From: Punica granatum | Lineage: Eukaryota > Streptophyta > Magnoliopsida > Myrtales > Lythraceae | Length of the DNA stretch: 64,000 bases | Direction of reading: 5' to 3' | NCBI RefSeq assembly: GCF_007655135.1 | Contig: NC_045130.1 | Location: forward strand, 18,295,363 to 18,359,362 | Shown here: positions 24,901 through 38,594 of the stretch, in pieces | How the letters are laid out: each line of letters begins with the position of its first letter | Numbering within the stretch: position 1 is the first letter of the stretch | Made by a program: the position numbers and the translations under genes | The notes under the pieces: generated by a model | Told to the model about the DNA's origin: nothing | Databases searched by the model: none | The model's input: the letters and a program-made list of their open reading frames with translations, nothing else

Positions 24901-25897
24901 TGGTGTTGTATGTAGACGACATACTTCTGATTGGAAATGACATTCCTTCCCTACAGTCTGTGAAGACTTGGTTGGGAAGGTGTTTCTCTATGAAGGACTT
25001 AGGCGAAGCTACCTACGTGCTAGGTATTAGGATCTATAGAGATAGATCAAGAGACTGCTTGGCCTAAGTCAGAGGGCATACATAGATAAAGTGCTTCGGC
25101 GATTTAGCATGCAGGATTCTAAGAAAGGGTCGCTGCCTATGTTACATGGCATAAGCCTTTCGAAGGCTCAGTGTCCTTCTACTCGAGAGGAGAGGGACCG
25201 CATGAATAGGATTCCATATGCGTCAGCTATTGGATCCATCATGTATGCTATGTTATGCACTCGATCAGATGTCTCGTATGCTTTGAGTATGGCGAGTCGA
25301 TACCAATCAGATCCAGGTGAAAGACACTGGATTGCAGTAAAGAACATCCTTAAGTACTTACGAAGGACTAAGGAGATGTTTTTGGTATATGGAGGCGAAG
25401 AAGAGCTCGTTGTAAGAGGTTACACCGATGCTAGTTTCCAGACCGATAAGGACGACAGTAGATCGCAGTCAGGGTATGTGTTCTGCCTGAATGGAGGTGC
25501 TGTGAGTTGGAAGAGTTCCAAACAGGAGACAGTAGCCGATTCTACCACAGAGGCCGAGTATATTGCTGCCTCTAACGCTGCAAAAGAGGCCGTTTGGATC
25601 AAGAAGTTCGTGACAGAACTTGCTGTGGTTCCTAGCATCGTAGACCCAGTGGATCTCTATTGTGACAACAATGGAGCCATTGCGCAAGCTAAGGAACCCA
25701 GGTCTCACCAGCGATCCAAACATATACTCAGACGCTTCCATCTCATTCGCGAGATCATCGACAGAGGAGATGTGAAGATATGCAGAATACCAACAGATGA
25801 GAATCTCGCAGATCCACTTACGAAGCCTCTTGTGCAGCGCAAGCACGAGGCTCACACTAGATCTATTGGCATTAGACAGATGCCAGATTGGCTCTAG
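21945..25897 (+). pseudogene. Copia gag-pol copy 1 (one frameshift)
   Basis: The start at 21945 is chosen for its ACCATGG context; an in-frame ATG at 21933 is the alternative. A leader of about 700 nt precedes it. The frame runs to 25067, then shifts: one C is missing at about 25049 (GATCAAG where the other copies have GATCCAAG), and coding resumes to TAG at 25897. Domains by residue: gag 1-240; zinc knuckle CX2CX4HX4C from Cys249; protease DTG 299-301; His/Cys integrase zinc domain near 430-470; integrase D495, D558, E594 (35 residues between the last two); RT with YVDD at 989-992; RNase H with TDAS and TTEAEY after the break. The break lies between RT and RNase H. It differs from the other copies by Ser for Pro in the GPKS motif and by several 5' leader bases. 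Confidence 0.92.
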
Positions 25898-25911
25898 TGC
25901 AAGTGGGAGAT

Positions 25912-27585
25912 TGTTGGGAATTGGTGTATGCCCTAGAGGCAATCTATAATCAGTTCTGTAATATGATATCTATTTCATTATATTACGAGGCATATCTGTT
26001 ATTGTGTAGATTGCGCTAAATATGATTTTACACAATAATGTCCTTGGAATAGTAGGTTCAATAGGCATCAAGTGTGACTTGATTGTGAGATCCTATAATT
26101 ACTGAACATTATTCCTAAATGTCCATAGTCAAAGTATTATCGTTAATTAGGACAACGGTAATACGGTTAGACTAGTGTGAGTGTTGATTGATGACCAAAT
26201 CTCATAGGTCATGGATATGGAGATATCAAATCACACCACATGTATACATTAAGAGTAATGTGTATTGGACTGACCCGCCATGGATTGCTACATGGGTTGT
26301 TACGTGACTGTCATTAGTATATCTCAAAGTGACTATAGTGTAATGGTCCTTTGACTTGAGGTCACCATGGATTCCTACGTGTAATGTCGTATATTTTGAT
26401 ACTGTCAAACGCCACCGTAACTGGCTGGTTATAAAGATAGTTATTGGGTATGCCACAAAGCATGGAAAAGAATGTGAGTGACCAAGATAGGATTTGTCCC
26501 TCCTACAAAACGGGAGCGATATCTCACGGCCACTTGGTGGTTAAGTCTAAAAGTGTATGCATACCCAAATGAGTCGATATAACGATATCGAGCTCATTTG
26601 TTCTGATAGACTTAACCGGTAAACCAAGAAAGAGAAATATTGAGCCATACAAGGATGTCATCGACCATGCCTTGGGCTCAATAGAGATATAGGGGACAAT
26701 GGATTATATTACACGGTAATATAGGTCACGAGGTTCGTCGAGAAATTGACTTTCCGATTACTTGAGTAACAGTGATGCATTGCTAGATGCCGCTCACTGT
26801 TTGTAATATTAAAATAGAGATTTCGATATTACTATCAACGTAATTGGGAACCTACAGGGTCACACACTACGACTAACTTGACGAGATATTTTGAAACAAC
26901 AAAATTGTCTAATAAAGATTAAATGATTTATGGTGCGACCGATTAATCGGATATTTAATGAGATTAAATTTGCCGATTAATTAGACCCGATTTATTAGAT
27001 TTAATGGTGTGCTAAGTGGTTATTTTTATGGAACCACTTGGAGCCAATTATAGAAAGAAACATGGGCCAATTGTATGATAACACTTAGCTATACACATGG
27101 ACTAATTAAATGATGTCACCTAGACTTACACATGTCACTTGGAGCCTTGATTCTTCTTAATCCCACATCGGTGGGGCTTTGAATTTGTCTTCCCCATATT
27201 GCTTATAAAAGGGGCAGCATGCATGTTTAGATATAAGAGATATATATACATGTATATGGGTGTACGTGTATAAGTGTAAGGAAATTCAAGTTGAATTGTT
27301 CAATTTGAATTAATCCTACTAGTCTAATAAATTTCGGGTGTCGCATCGGGGTGTTTCTTTCGAGTGTTGGTCGCTAGCACCGCCGATCTCGAAAACTCGT
27401 CGACAAAGTCGGTGTGGATACCAGTAGAGGCGTCACGCGTGGGACGCTCGGTCGACAACTTTAAATATTCCAGGTACGCTTTTATTTACTCTTACTCTTC
27501 TAGTAGGTCTTGGAATTAGTTTCACGGGTATGAAATTTTGAATTTCTGTTCCTTTTCGCTTCCGTTGCGCCCCGTGGAACTAGCA
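25912..27585 (+). repeat. Copia LTR 2 (shared, internal)
   Basis: 1674 bp, with one base missing relative to the other LTRs at about 26282 (CCATGGATTG where the others have CCATGAGATTG). It serves as 3' LTR of copy 1 and 5' LTR of copy 2 and is not flanked by target duplications. It has the same variant states as LTRs 1 and 5. Confidence 0.95.
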
Positions 27586-27587
27586 AT

Positions 27588-27599
27588 TGGTATCAGAGC
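27588..27599 (+). other. Primer binding site, copy 2
   Basis: TGGTATCAGAGC is a 12-nt match to initiator tRNA-Met, 3 bases after LTR 2. Confidence 0.85.
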
Positions 27600-28285
27600 T
27601 AGCTAGTTAGAATCTGAGTAGATAATAGCATAAAATATGATTTTATGCTTGGTACTGGTATGATTATGTTTGATATTTGCGGTGCATGACTGTTAGACAT
27701 GGACTATGTCCTAGTTGTGTTAGTATAATAGTTATACGTGTGGACTATTATGTAATAGTTACATAATAGTGTATAGTGAGATCGATTAAATGTTAATCAA
27801 ATCCCTCAAAATATTAAGTCCATATCCTTCCACCGTGTAACGCTCGTCAAGACCAAGATCGATGAGTGTGTAGACCTTGCCTTCGCAGGATGCCCTTATC
27901 TATCCTAGTAAGACGTTGTGTTTACCAGTGGGTCGGACTTAACTGAGCAAGCCTAATAGGATTAGGAGTTCAGAGGCATGTAGTTGGGCATCGATCTATA
28001 AGATAGATTTGAATAAGGAGTTATTCACCCAACTAATCAAGAGTTGCATGTGATGCAATTGGGAAAGTGAGTTCCCTACCTAAATAGCCAGTTCTGGGTG
28101 AATCAGCCCTTGCTGACTCAGAGCTTGGTGAGATATGGATCTTGAGCTACTATGAGAATGATATTCTCTGAATCAATGTTGAGGGTCATTGATTTGATAT
28201 AAATAGTGGGAGCAATATTTATAAAGTCCTCATTAAATATTGTTGTGTCATAATACTTATTTTGTATATTTCTATGGTAGTTACC

Positions 28286-31200
28286 ATGGCAGGGAGCACT
28301 TCTAGTACTTTCTGTTTGCGATCCGTCCTTGATAAGGACAAACTGTCAGGGAATAATTTCCTTGGTTGGTATCGAAACTTGAGAATTGTTCTCACCCAAG
28401 AAAAGAAACTATATGTCTTAGAGCAACCTCTTCTTGCGCCACCGCCTGACGATGCCCCCCAAGCTGAGAAAGATGCTTATAGTAAGCATCATGATGATGC
28501 CGTAAACGTTGGATGTCTCATGTTAGTCACCATGGACTCGGAGCTTCAGAAGCAACACGAGAACATGAAGGCGTACGATATGATCGTGCATCTCAGGCAG
28601 CTCTATCAAGAGCAGGCCCGACATGAGAGATTCGAGATCTCTAAAGCACTTTTTCAGGCAAGGTTGATTGAGGGTAGCCCGGTGGGTCTTCATGTACTCA
28701 AGATGATTGGGTACGTTGAGACTCTGGGAAGACTGGGATTTCCTCTTGGTCAAGAGTTGGCCACAGATTTAGTCCTACAGTCGCTGCCCAGCAGTTATAG
28801 TCAGTTCATTATGAGCTATAATATGAATGATTACAATAAACCATTGCCTGAACTGCTTAGCATGTTGAGAACAGCTGAGCATGATATCAGCAAGGGGACG
28901 CCGTTCTAATGGTCCAAGGGACCAAAAGAAAGGGCAAGAGCAAGAGTAAAGGCAAGAAGGCTAAAGGTGCATCCAATTTTGACTTGGGTGCGTTGAAGCC
29001 TAAAGCCAAGGTGGCGAAGAATGATTACTGCTTCCATTGTGGCAACACTGGACATTGGAAGCGGAATTGTAAGATATACCTAGAAGAGTTGAAGAAGAAG
29101 AAGGGAAGTGAGACTTCCACTTCAGGTATCCATGTTATAGAGATTAATGTATCTACTACTTCTACATCTTGGGTATTAGATACCGGATGTGGTGCTCATA
29201 TTTGTGGAAATATGCAGGACCTAAAGGACAGTAGATCGTTGACAAAGGGCGAGGTGGACCTACGAGTTGGAAATGGAGCAAGAGTTGCTACATTAACTGT
29301 AGGGACTTATCACCTAGTTTTGCCTACTGGGCTTGTATTAGATCTTAACGACTGTTATTATGTACCTGCTATTAGTAGAAACATAATATCTGTTTCTTGT
29401 TTGGACAAGAAGGGATTTTGTTTCACTATCAAGAACAAGTGTTGTTCTATGTACATGAATGATGTATATTATGGCAGTGCACATTTAAGTAATGGTCTGT
29501 ATGTTCTTGATCTAGATACGCCTATTTATAATGTGGAAACCAAACGGCTCAAATCTAATGATTCGAACCCGACTTACCTCTGGCATTGTCGTTTAGGCCA
29601 TATTAGCGAGAATCGCATCTCTAGACTCCATAAGGATGGATTACTGGACTCGTTTGATTTAGAATCGATCGAGACATGCGAACCTTGCTTAATGGGGAAA
29701 ATGACTAAGGCCCCTTTTACCGGAAAAGGTGAGCGAGCTAGTGATCTTTTGGCTCTCATACATACCGATGTATGTGGACCAGTGAACAAGCTTGCTAGAG
29801 GTGGGTATCTCTACTTTATTACATTTACTGATGATTTCAGTAGATTTGGATATGTGTTTTTGATGAAACACAAATCTGAATCCTTTGAAAAGTTCAAAGA
29901 ATTTAAGAATGAAGTGGAGAATCAGTTGGGTAAGAGCATTAAAGTTCTTCGATCAGATCGAGGAGGTGAATATTTGAGCTATGAGTTCGCTGACTATCTT
30001 AAACAGTGTGGGATTTTATCTCAACTGACTCCACCTGGAACACCACAATGGAATGGTGTAGCTGAGAGGAGGAATCGAACTTTATTAGATATGGTTCGAT
30101 CTTTGATGAGTCATGCAAACTTACCTGACTCCTTCTGGGGATATGCTCTACAGACAGCTGCTCTCATATTAAACAATGCTCCGTCGAAATCAGTTGAAAG
30201 GACACCATATGAGATGTGGTATGGGAAGCGTCCCAAGATGTCTTTTCTAAAAATATGGGGTTGCGAAGCTTATGTGAAGAGATTGTCTTCGGATAAGCTT
30301 GGCCCTAAATCGGACAAATGTTACTTTGTGGGGTATCCTAAGGAAACTCGAGGATACTATTTCTATAATCCCATCGAGGGCAAAGTGTTTGTCGCTCGAA
30401 CTGCGGTATTCCTTGAGAAAGAGTTTCTCTTCAAAGGAACTAGTGGGAGGAAATTAGAACTTGGGGAAGTTCTACCACAAAATGACATTGACCAATCGAC
30501 GGGCGATGTTGCAGAACAAGTACCACAAGTTGTTGTGGCACAATCTTCTGCACAAGTGACACAGGAGCCTCGTAGGTCTGGTAGGATACGTCATGAGCCC
30601 GAGAGATATGGATTTCTCGTGACTCAAGATAATGACGTATTGCTCATAGATAATGATGAGCCTACAACCTATGCGGAAGCCGTAATAGGCTCTGACTCTG
30701 AGAAATGGCTGGTGGCCATGAGATCTGAGATGGAGTCCATGTACACTAACCAAGTATGGACTTTGGTTGATCCACCTGAAGGGGCAAAACCCATTGGGTG
30801 TAAGTGGGTCTTCAAGAAGAAGATTGACATGGACGGTAATGTGATTACCTTTAAGGGCCGACTTGTGGCAAAAGGTTTCAGACAAGTTCATGGTGTTGAC
30901 TATGACGAAACCTTTTCCCCGGTAGCTATGCTTAAATCCATCAGGATCTTGCTTGCAATTGCAGCTTATTATGATTATGAGATTTGGCAAATGGATGTCA
31001 AAACTGCTTTCCTGAACGGGAAGCTCCTCGAGGATGTGTTTATGACACAACCTGAGGGTTTTGTCGATCCACATTGTGCCGGAAAGGTTTGTAAGCTACA
31101 ACGGTCTATTTATGGACTGAAGCAAGCTTCTAGGAGCTGGAATCTTCGTTTTGATGATGCAATCAAAGAGTTTGGTTTCATCAAGAATGAAGATGAACCC

Positions 31201-32238
31201 TGTGTTTACAAGAAGGTTAGTGGGAGCGTAGTAATCTTCCTGGTGTTGTATGTAGACGACATACTTCTGATTGGAAATGACATTCCTTCCCTACAGTCTG
31301 TGAAGACTTGGTTGGGAAGGTGTTTCTCTATGAAGGACTTAGGCGAAGCTACCTACGTGCTAGGTATTAGGATCTATAGAGATAGATCCAAGAGACTGCT
31401 TGGCCTAAGTCAGAGGGCATACATAGATAAAGTGCTTCGGCGATTTAGCATGCAGGATTCTAAGAAAGGGTCGCTGCCTATGTTACATGGCATAAGCCTT
31501 TCGAAGGCTCAGTGTCCTTCTACTCGAGAGGAGAGGGACCGCATGAATAGGATTCCATATGCGTCAGCTATTGGATCCATCATGTATGCTATGTTATGCA
31601 CTCGATCAGATGTCTCGTATGCTTTGAGTATGGCGAGTCGATACCAATCAGATCCAGGTGAAAGACACTGGATTGCAGTAAAGAACATCCTTAAGTACTT
31701 ACGAAGGACTAAGGAGATGTTTTTGGTATATGGAGGCGAAGAAGAGCTCGTTGTAAGAGGTTACACCGATGCTAGTTTCCAGACCGATAAGGACGACAGT
31801 AGATCGCAGTCAGGGTATGTGTTCTGCCTGAATGGAGGTGCTGTGAGTTGGAAGAGTTCCAAACAGGAGACAGTAGCCGATTCTACCACAGAGGCCGAGT
31901 ATATTGCTGCCTCTAACGCTGCAAAAGAGGCCGTTTGGATCAAGAAGTTCGTGACAGAACTTGCTGTGGTTCCTAGCATCGTAGACCCAGTGGATCTCTA
32001 TTGTGACAACAATGGAGCCATTGCGCAAGCTAAGGAACCCAGGTCTCACCAGCGATCCAAACATATACTCAGACGCTTCCATCTCATTCGCGAGATCATC
32101 GACAGAGGAGATGTGAAGATATGCAGAATACCAACAGATGAGAATCTCGCAGATCCACTTACGAAGCCTCTTGTGCAGCGCAAGCACGAGGCTCACACTA
32201 GATCTATTGGCATTAGACAGATGCCAGATTGGCTCTAG
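28286..32238 (+). pseudogene. Copia gag-pol copy 2 (frameshift in gag)
   Basis: Same length (3953 nt) and domain order as copy 1. One C is missing near 28902 (ACGCCGTT where copy 1 has ACGCCCGTT). The gag frame therefore ends at TAA 28907-28909, just upstream of the zinc-knuckle region. The remaining frame is open from an ATG that overlaps this stop (TAATG, ATG at 28909) for 1109 codons, so zinc knuckle, protease, integrase, RT and RNase H are uninterrupted. This makes copy 2 the one with a complete pol. Its gag variant (C before the deletion) is shared with copy 1, and its Pro in GPKS with copies 3 and 4. Confidence 0.92.
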
Positions 32239-32252
32239 TGCAAGTGGGAGAT

Positions 32253-33927
32253 TGTTGGGAATTGGTGTATGCCCTAGAGGCAATCTATAATCAGTTCTGT
32301 AATATGATATCTATTTCATTATATTACGAGGCATATCTGTTATTGTGTAGATTGCGCTAAATATGATTTTACACAATAATGTCCTTGGAATAGTAGGTTC
32401 AATAGGCATCAAGTGTGACTTGATTGTGAGATCCTATAATTACTGAACATTATTCCTAAATGTCCATAGTCAAAGTATTATCGTTAATTAGGACAACGGT
32501 AATACGGTTAGACTAGTGTGAGTGTTGATTGATGACCAAATCTCATAGGTCATGGATATGGAGATATCAAATCACACCACATGTATACATTAAGAGTAAT
32601 GTGTATTGGACTGACCCGCCATGAGATTGCTACATGGGTTGTTACGTGACTGTCATTAGCATATCTCAAAGTGACTATAGTGTAATGGTCCTTTGACTTG
32701 AGGTCACCATGGATTCCTACGTGTAATGTCGTATATTTTGATACTGTCAAACGCCACCGTAACTGGCTGGTTATAAAGATAGTTATTGGGTATGCCACAA
32801 AGCATGGAAAAGAATGTGAGTGACCAAGATAGGATTTGTCCCTCCTACGAAACGGGAGCGATATCTCACGGCCACTTGGTGGTTAAGTCTAAAAGTGTAT
32901 GCATACCCAAATGAGTCGATATAACGATATCGAGCTCATTTGTTCTGATAGACTTAACCGGTAAACCAAGAAAGAGAAATATTGAGCCATACAAGGATGT
33001 CATCGACCATGCCTTGGGCTCAATAGAGATATAGGGGACAATGGATTATATTACACGGTAATATAGGTCACGAGGTTCGTCGAGAAATTGACTTTCCGAT
33101 TACTTGAGTAACAGTGATGCATTGCTAGATGCCGCTCACTGTTTGTAATATTAAAATAGAGATTTCGATATTACTATCAACGTAATTGGGAACCTACAGG
33201 GTCACACACTACGACTAACTTGACGAGATATTTTGAAACAACAAAATTGTCTAATAAAGATTAGATGATTTATGGTGCGACCGATTAATCGGATATTTAA
33301 TGAGATTAAATTTGCCGATTAATTAGACCCGATTTATTAGATTTAATGGTGTGCTAAGTGGTTATTTTTATGGAACCACTTGGAGCCAATTATAGAAAGA
33401 AACATGGGCCAATTGTATGATAACACTTAGCTATACACATGGACTAATTAAATGATGTCACCTAGACTTACACATGTCACTTGGAGCCTTGATTCTTCTT
33501 AATCCCACATCGGTGGGGCTTTGAATTTGTCTTCCCCATATTGCTTATAAAAGGGGCAGCATGCATGTTTAGATATAAGAGATATATATACATGTATATG
33601 GGTGTACGTGTATAAGTGTAAGGAAATTCAAGTTGAATTGTTCAATTTGAATTAATCCTACTAGTCTAATAAATTTCGGGTGTCGCATCGGGGTGTTTCT
33701 TTCGAGTGTTGGTCGCTAGCACCGCCGATCTCGAAAACTCGTCGACAAAGTCGGTGTGGATACCAGTAGAGGCGTCACGCGTGGGACGCTCGGTCGACAA
33801 CTTTAAATATTCCAGGTACGCTTTTATTTACTCTTACTCTTCTAGTAGGTCTTGGAATTAGTTTCACGGGTATGAAATTTTGAATTTCTGTTCCTTTTCG
33901 CTTCCGTTGCGCCCCGTGGAACTAGCA
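32253..33927 (+). repeat. Copia LTR 3 (shared, internal)
   Basis: 1675 bp. It carries three variants shared only with LTR 4: AGCATATC (others AGTATATC), CTACGAAAC (others CTACAAAAC) and GATTAGATG (others GATTAAATG). Confidence 0.95.
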
Positions 33928-33929
33928 AT

Positions 33930-33941
33930 TGGTATCAGAGC
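33930..33941 (+). other. Primer binding site, copy 3
   Basis: TGGTATCAGAGC is a 12-nt match to initiator tRNA-Met, 3 bases after LTR 3. Confidence 0.85.
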
Positions 33942-34627
33942 TAGCTAGTTAGAATCTGAGTAGATAATAGCATAAAATATGATTTTATGCTTGGTACTGG
34001 TATGATTATGTTTGATATTTGCGGTGCATGACTGTTAGACATGGACTATGTCCTAGTTGTGTTAGTATAATAGTTATACGTGTGGACTATTATGTAATAG
34101 TTACATAATAGTGTATAGTGAGATCGATTAAATGTTAATCAAATCCCTCAAAATATTAAGTCCATATCCTTCCACCGTGTAACGCTCGTCAAGACCAAGA
34201 TCGATGAGTGTGTAGACCTTGCCTTCGCAGGATGCCCTTATCTATCCTAGTAAGACGTTGTGTTTACCAGTGGGTCGGACTTAACTGAGCAAGCCTAATA
34301 GGATTAGGAGTTCAGAGGCATGTAGTTGGGCATCGATCTATAAGATAGATTTGAATAAGGAGTTATTCACCCAACTAATCAAGAGTTGCATGTGATGCAA
34401 TTGGGAAAGTGAGTTCCCTACCTAAATAGCCAGTTCTGGGTGAATCAGCCCTTGCTGACTCAGAGCTTGGTGAGATATGGATCTTGAGCTACTATGAGAA
34501 TGATATTCTCTGAATCAATGTTGAGGGTCATTGATTTGATATAAATAGTGGGAGCAATATTTATAAAGTCCTCATTAAATATTGTTGTGTCATAATACTT
34601 ATTTTGTATATTTCTATGGTAGTTACC

Positions 34628-37600
34628 ATGGCAGGGAGCACTTCTAGTACTTTCTGTTTGCGATCCGTCCTTGATAAGGACAAACTGTCAGGGAATAATT
34701 TCCTTGGTTGGTATCGAAACTTGAGAATTGTTCTCACCCAAGAAAAGAAACTATATGTCTTAGAGCAACCTCTTCTTGCGCCACCGCCTGACGATGCCCC
34801 CCAAGCTGAGAAAGATGCTTATAGTAAGCATCATGATGATGCCGTAAACGTTGGATGTCTCATGTTAGTCACCATGGACTCGGAGCTTCAGAAGCAACAC
34901 GAGAACATGAAGGCGTACGATATGATCGTGCATCTCAGGCAGCTCTATCAAGAGCAGGCCCGACATGAGAGATTCGAGATCTCTAAAGCACTTTTTCAGG
35001 CAAGGTTGATTGAGGGTAGCCCGGTGGGTCTTCATGTACTCAAGATGATTGGGTACGTTGAGACTCTGGGAAGACTGGGATTTCCTCTTGGTCAAGAGTT
35101 GGCCACAGATTTAGTCCTACAGTCGCTGCCCAGCAGTTATAGTCAGTTCATTATGAGCTATAATATGAATGACTACAATAAACCATTGCCTGAACTGCTT
35201 AGCATGTTGAGAACAGCTGAGCATGATATCAGCAAGGGGACGTCCGTTCTAATGGTCCAAGGGACCAAAAGAAAGGGCAAGAGCAAGAGTAAAGGCAAGA
35301 AGGCTAAAGGTGCATCCAATTTTGACTTGGGTGCGTTGAAGCCTAAAGCCAAGGTGGCGAAGAATGATTACTGCTTCCATTGTGGCAACACTGGACATTG
35401 GAAGCGGAATTGTAAGATATACCTAGAAGAGTTGAAGAAGAAGAAGGGAAGTGAGACTTCCACTTCAGGTATCCATGTTATAGAGATTAATGTATCTACT
35501 ACTTCTACATCTTGGGTATTAGATACCGGATGTGGTGCTCATATTTGTGGAAATATGCAGGACCTAAAGGACAGTAGATCGTTGACAAAGGGCGAGGTGG
35601 ACCTACGAGTTGGAAATGGAGCAAGAGTTGCTACATTAACTGTAGGGACTTATCACCTAGTTTTGCCTACTGGGCTTGTATTAGATCTTAACGACTGTTA
35701 TTATGTACCTGCTATTAGTAGAAACATAATATCTGTTTCTTGTTTGGACAAGAAGGGATTTTGTTTCACTATCAAGAACAAGTGTTGTTCTATGTACATG
35801 AATGATGTATATTATGGCAGTGCACATTTAAGTAATGGTCTGTATGTTCTTGATCTAGATACGCCTATTTATAATGTGGAAACCAAACGGCTCAAATCTA
35901 ATGATTCGAACCCGACTTACCTCTGGCATTGTCGTTTAGGCCATATTAGCGAGAATCGCATCTCTAGACTCCATAAGGATGGATTACTGGACTCGTTTGA
36001 TTTAGAATCGATCGAGACATGCGAACCTTGCTTAATGGGGAAAATGACTAAGGCCCCTTTTACCGGAAAAGGTGAGCGAGCTAGTGATCTTTTGGCTCTC
36101 ATACATACCGATGTATGTGGACCAGTGAACAAGCTTGCTAGAGGTGGGTATCTCTACTTTATTACATTTACTGATGATTTCAGTAGATTTGGATATGTGT
36201 TTTTGATGAAACACAAATCTGAATCCTTTGAAAAGTTCAAAGAATTTAAGAATGAAGTGGAGAATCAGTTGGGTAAGAGCATTAAAGTTCTTCGATCAGA
36301 TCGAGGAGGTGAATATTTGAGCTATGAGTTCGCTGACTATCTTAAACAGTGTGGGATTTTATCTCAACTGACTCCACCTGGAACACCACAATGGAATGGT
36401 GTAGCTGAGAGGAGGAATCGAACTTTATTAGATATGGTTCGATCTTTGATGAGTCATGCAAACTTACCTGACTCCTTCTGGGGATATGCTCTACAGACAG
36501 CTGCTCTCATATTAAACAATGCTCCGTCGAAATCAGTTGAAAGGACACCATATGAGATGTGGTATGGGAAGCGTCCCAAGATGTCTTTTCTAAAAATATG
36601 GGGTTGCGAAGCTTATGTGAAGAGATTGTCTTCGGATAAGCTTGGCCCTAAATCGGACAAATGTTACTTTGTGGGGTATCCTAAGGAAACTCGAGGATAC
36701 TATTTCTATAATCCCATCGAGGGCAAAGTGTTTGTCGCTCGAACTGCGGTATTCCTTGAGAAAGAGTTTCTCTTCAAAGGAACTAGTGGGAGGAAATTAG
36801 AACTTGGGGAAGTTCTACCACAAAATGACATTGACCAATCGACGGGCGATGTTGCAGAACAAGTACCACAAGTTGTTGTGGCACAATCTTCTGCACAAGT
36901 GACACAGGAGCCTCGTAGGTCTGGTAGGATACGTCATGAGCCCGAGAGATATGGATTTCTCGTGACTCAAGATAATGACGTATTGCTCATAGATAATGAT
37001 GAGCCTACAACCTATGCGGAAGCCGTAATAGGCTCTGACTCTGAGAAATGGCTGGTGGCCATGAGATCTGAGATGGAGTCCATGTACACTAACCAAGTAT
37101 GGACTTTGGTTGATCCACCTGAAGGGGCAAAACCCATTGGGTGTAAGTGGGTCTTCAAGAAGAAGATTGACATGGACGGTAATGTGATTACCTTTAAGGG
37201 CCGACTTGTGGCAAAAGGTTTCAGACAAGTTCATGGTGTTGACTATGACGAAACCTTTTCCCCGGTAGCTATGCTTAAATCCATCAGGATCTTGCTTGCA
37301 ATTGCAGCTTATTATGATTATGAGATTTGGCAAATGGATGTCAAAACTGCTTTCCTGAACGGGAAGCTCCTCGAGGATGTGTTTATGACACAACCTGAGG
37401 GTTTTGTCGATCCACATTGTGCCGGAAAGGTTTGTAAGCTACAACGGTCTATTTATGGACTGAAGCAAGCTTCTAGGAGCTGGAATCTTCGTTTTGATGA
37501 TGCAATCAAAGAGTTTGGTTTCATCAAGAATGAAGATGAACCCTGTGTTTACAAGAAGGTTAGTGGGAGCGTAGTAATCTTCCTGGTGTTGTATGTAGAC

Positions 37601-38580
37601 GACATACTTCTGATTGGAAATGACATTCCTTCCCTACAGTCTGTGAAGACTTGGTTGGGAAGGTGTTTCTCTATGAAGGACTTAGGCGAAGCTACCTACG
37701 TGCTAGGTATTAGGATCTATAGAGATAGATCCAAGAGACTGCTTGGCCTAAGTCAGAGGCATACATAGATAAAGTGCTTCGGCGATTTAGCATGCAGGAT
37801 TCTAAGAAAGGGTCGCTGCCTATGTTACATGGCATAAGCCTTTCGAAGGCTCAGTGTCCTTCTACTCGAGAGGAGAGGGACCGCATGAATAGGATTCCAT
37901 ATGCGTCAGCTATTGGATCCATCATGTATGCTATGTTATGCACTCGATCAGATGTCTCGTATGCTTTGAGTATGGCGAGTCGATACCAATCAGATCCAGG
38001 TGAAAGACACTGGATTGCAGTAAAGAACATCCTTAAGTACTTACGAAGGACTAAGGAGATGTTTTTGGTATATGGAGGCGAAGAAGAGCTCGTTGTAAGA
38101 GGTTACACCGATGCTAGTTTCCAGACCGATAAGGACGACAGTAGATCGCAGTCAGGGTATGTGTTCTGCCTGAATGGAGGTGCTGTGAGTTGGAAGAGTT
38201 CCAAACAGGAGACAGTAGCCGATTCTACCACAGAGGCCGAGTATATTGCTGCCTCTAACGCTGCAAAAGAGGCCGTTTGGATCAAGAAGTTCGTGACAGA
38301 ACTTGCTGTGGTTCCTAGCATCGTAGACCCAGTGGATCTCTATTGTGACAACAATGGAGCCATTGCGCAAGCTAAGGAACCCAGGTCTCACCAGCGATCC
38401 AAACATATACTCAGACGCTTCCATCTCATTCGCGAGATCATCGACAGAGGAGATGTGAAGATATGCAGAATACCAACAGATGAGAATCTCGCAGATCCAC
38501 TTACGAAGCCTCTTGTGCAGCGCAAGCACGAGGCTCACACTAGATCTATTGGCATTAGACAGATGCCAGATTGGCTCTAG
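34628..38580 (+). pseudogene. Copia gag-pol copy 3 (frameshift before RNase H)
   Basis: 3953 nt with the same domain order. The frame is open from the ATG at 34628 through gag, protease, integrase and RT to 37768. One G is missing at about 37757 (AGAGGCAT where the others have AGAGGGCAT), and coding resumes in the next frame to TAG at 38580. The break removes RNase H from the fusion but leaves the RT YVDD intact. It has Ser in the GTSVLM gag segment, shared with copy 4, and a private silent T-to-C change near 35172. Confidence 0.92.
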
Positions 38581-38594
38581 TGCAAGTGGGAGAT

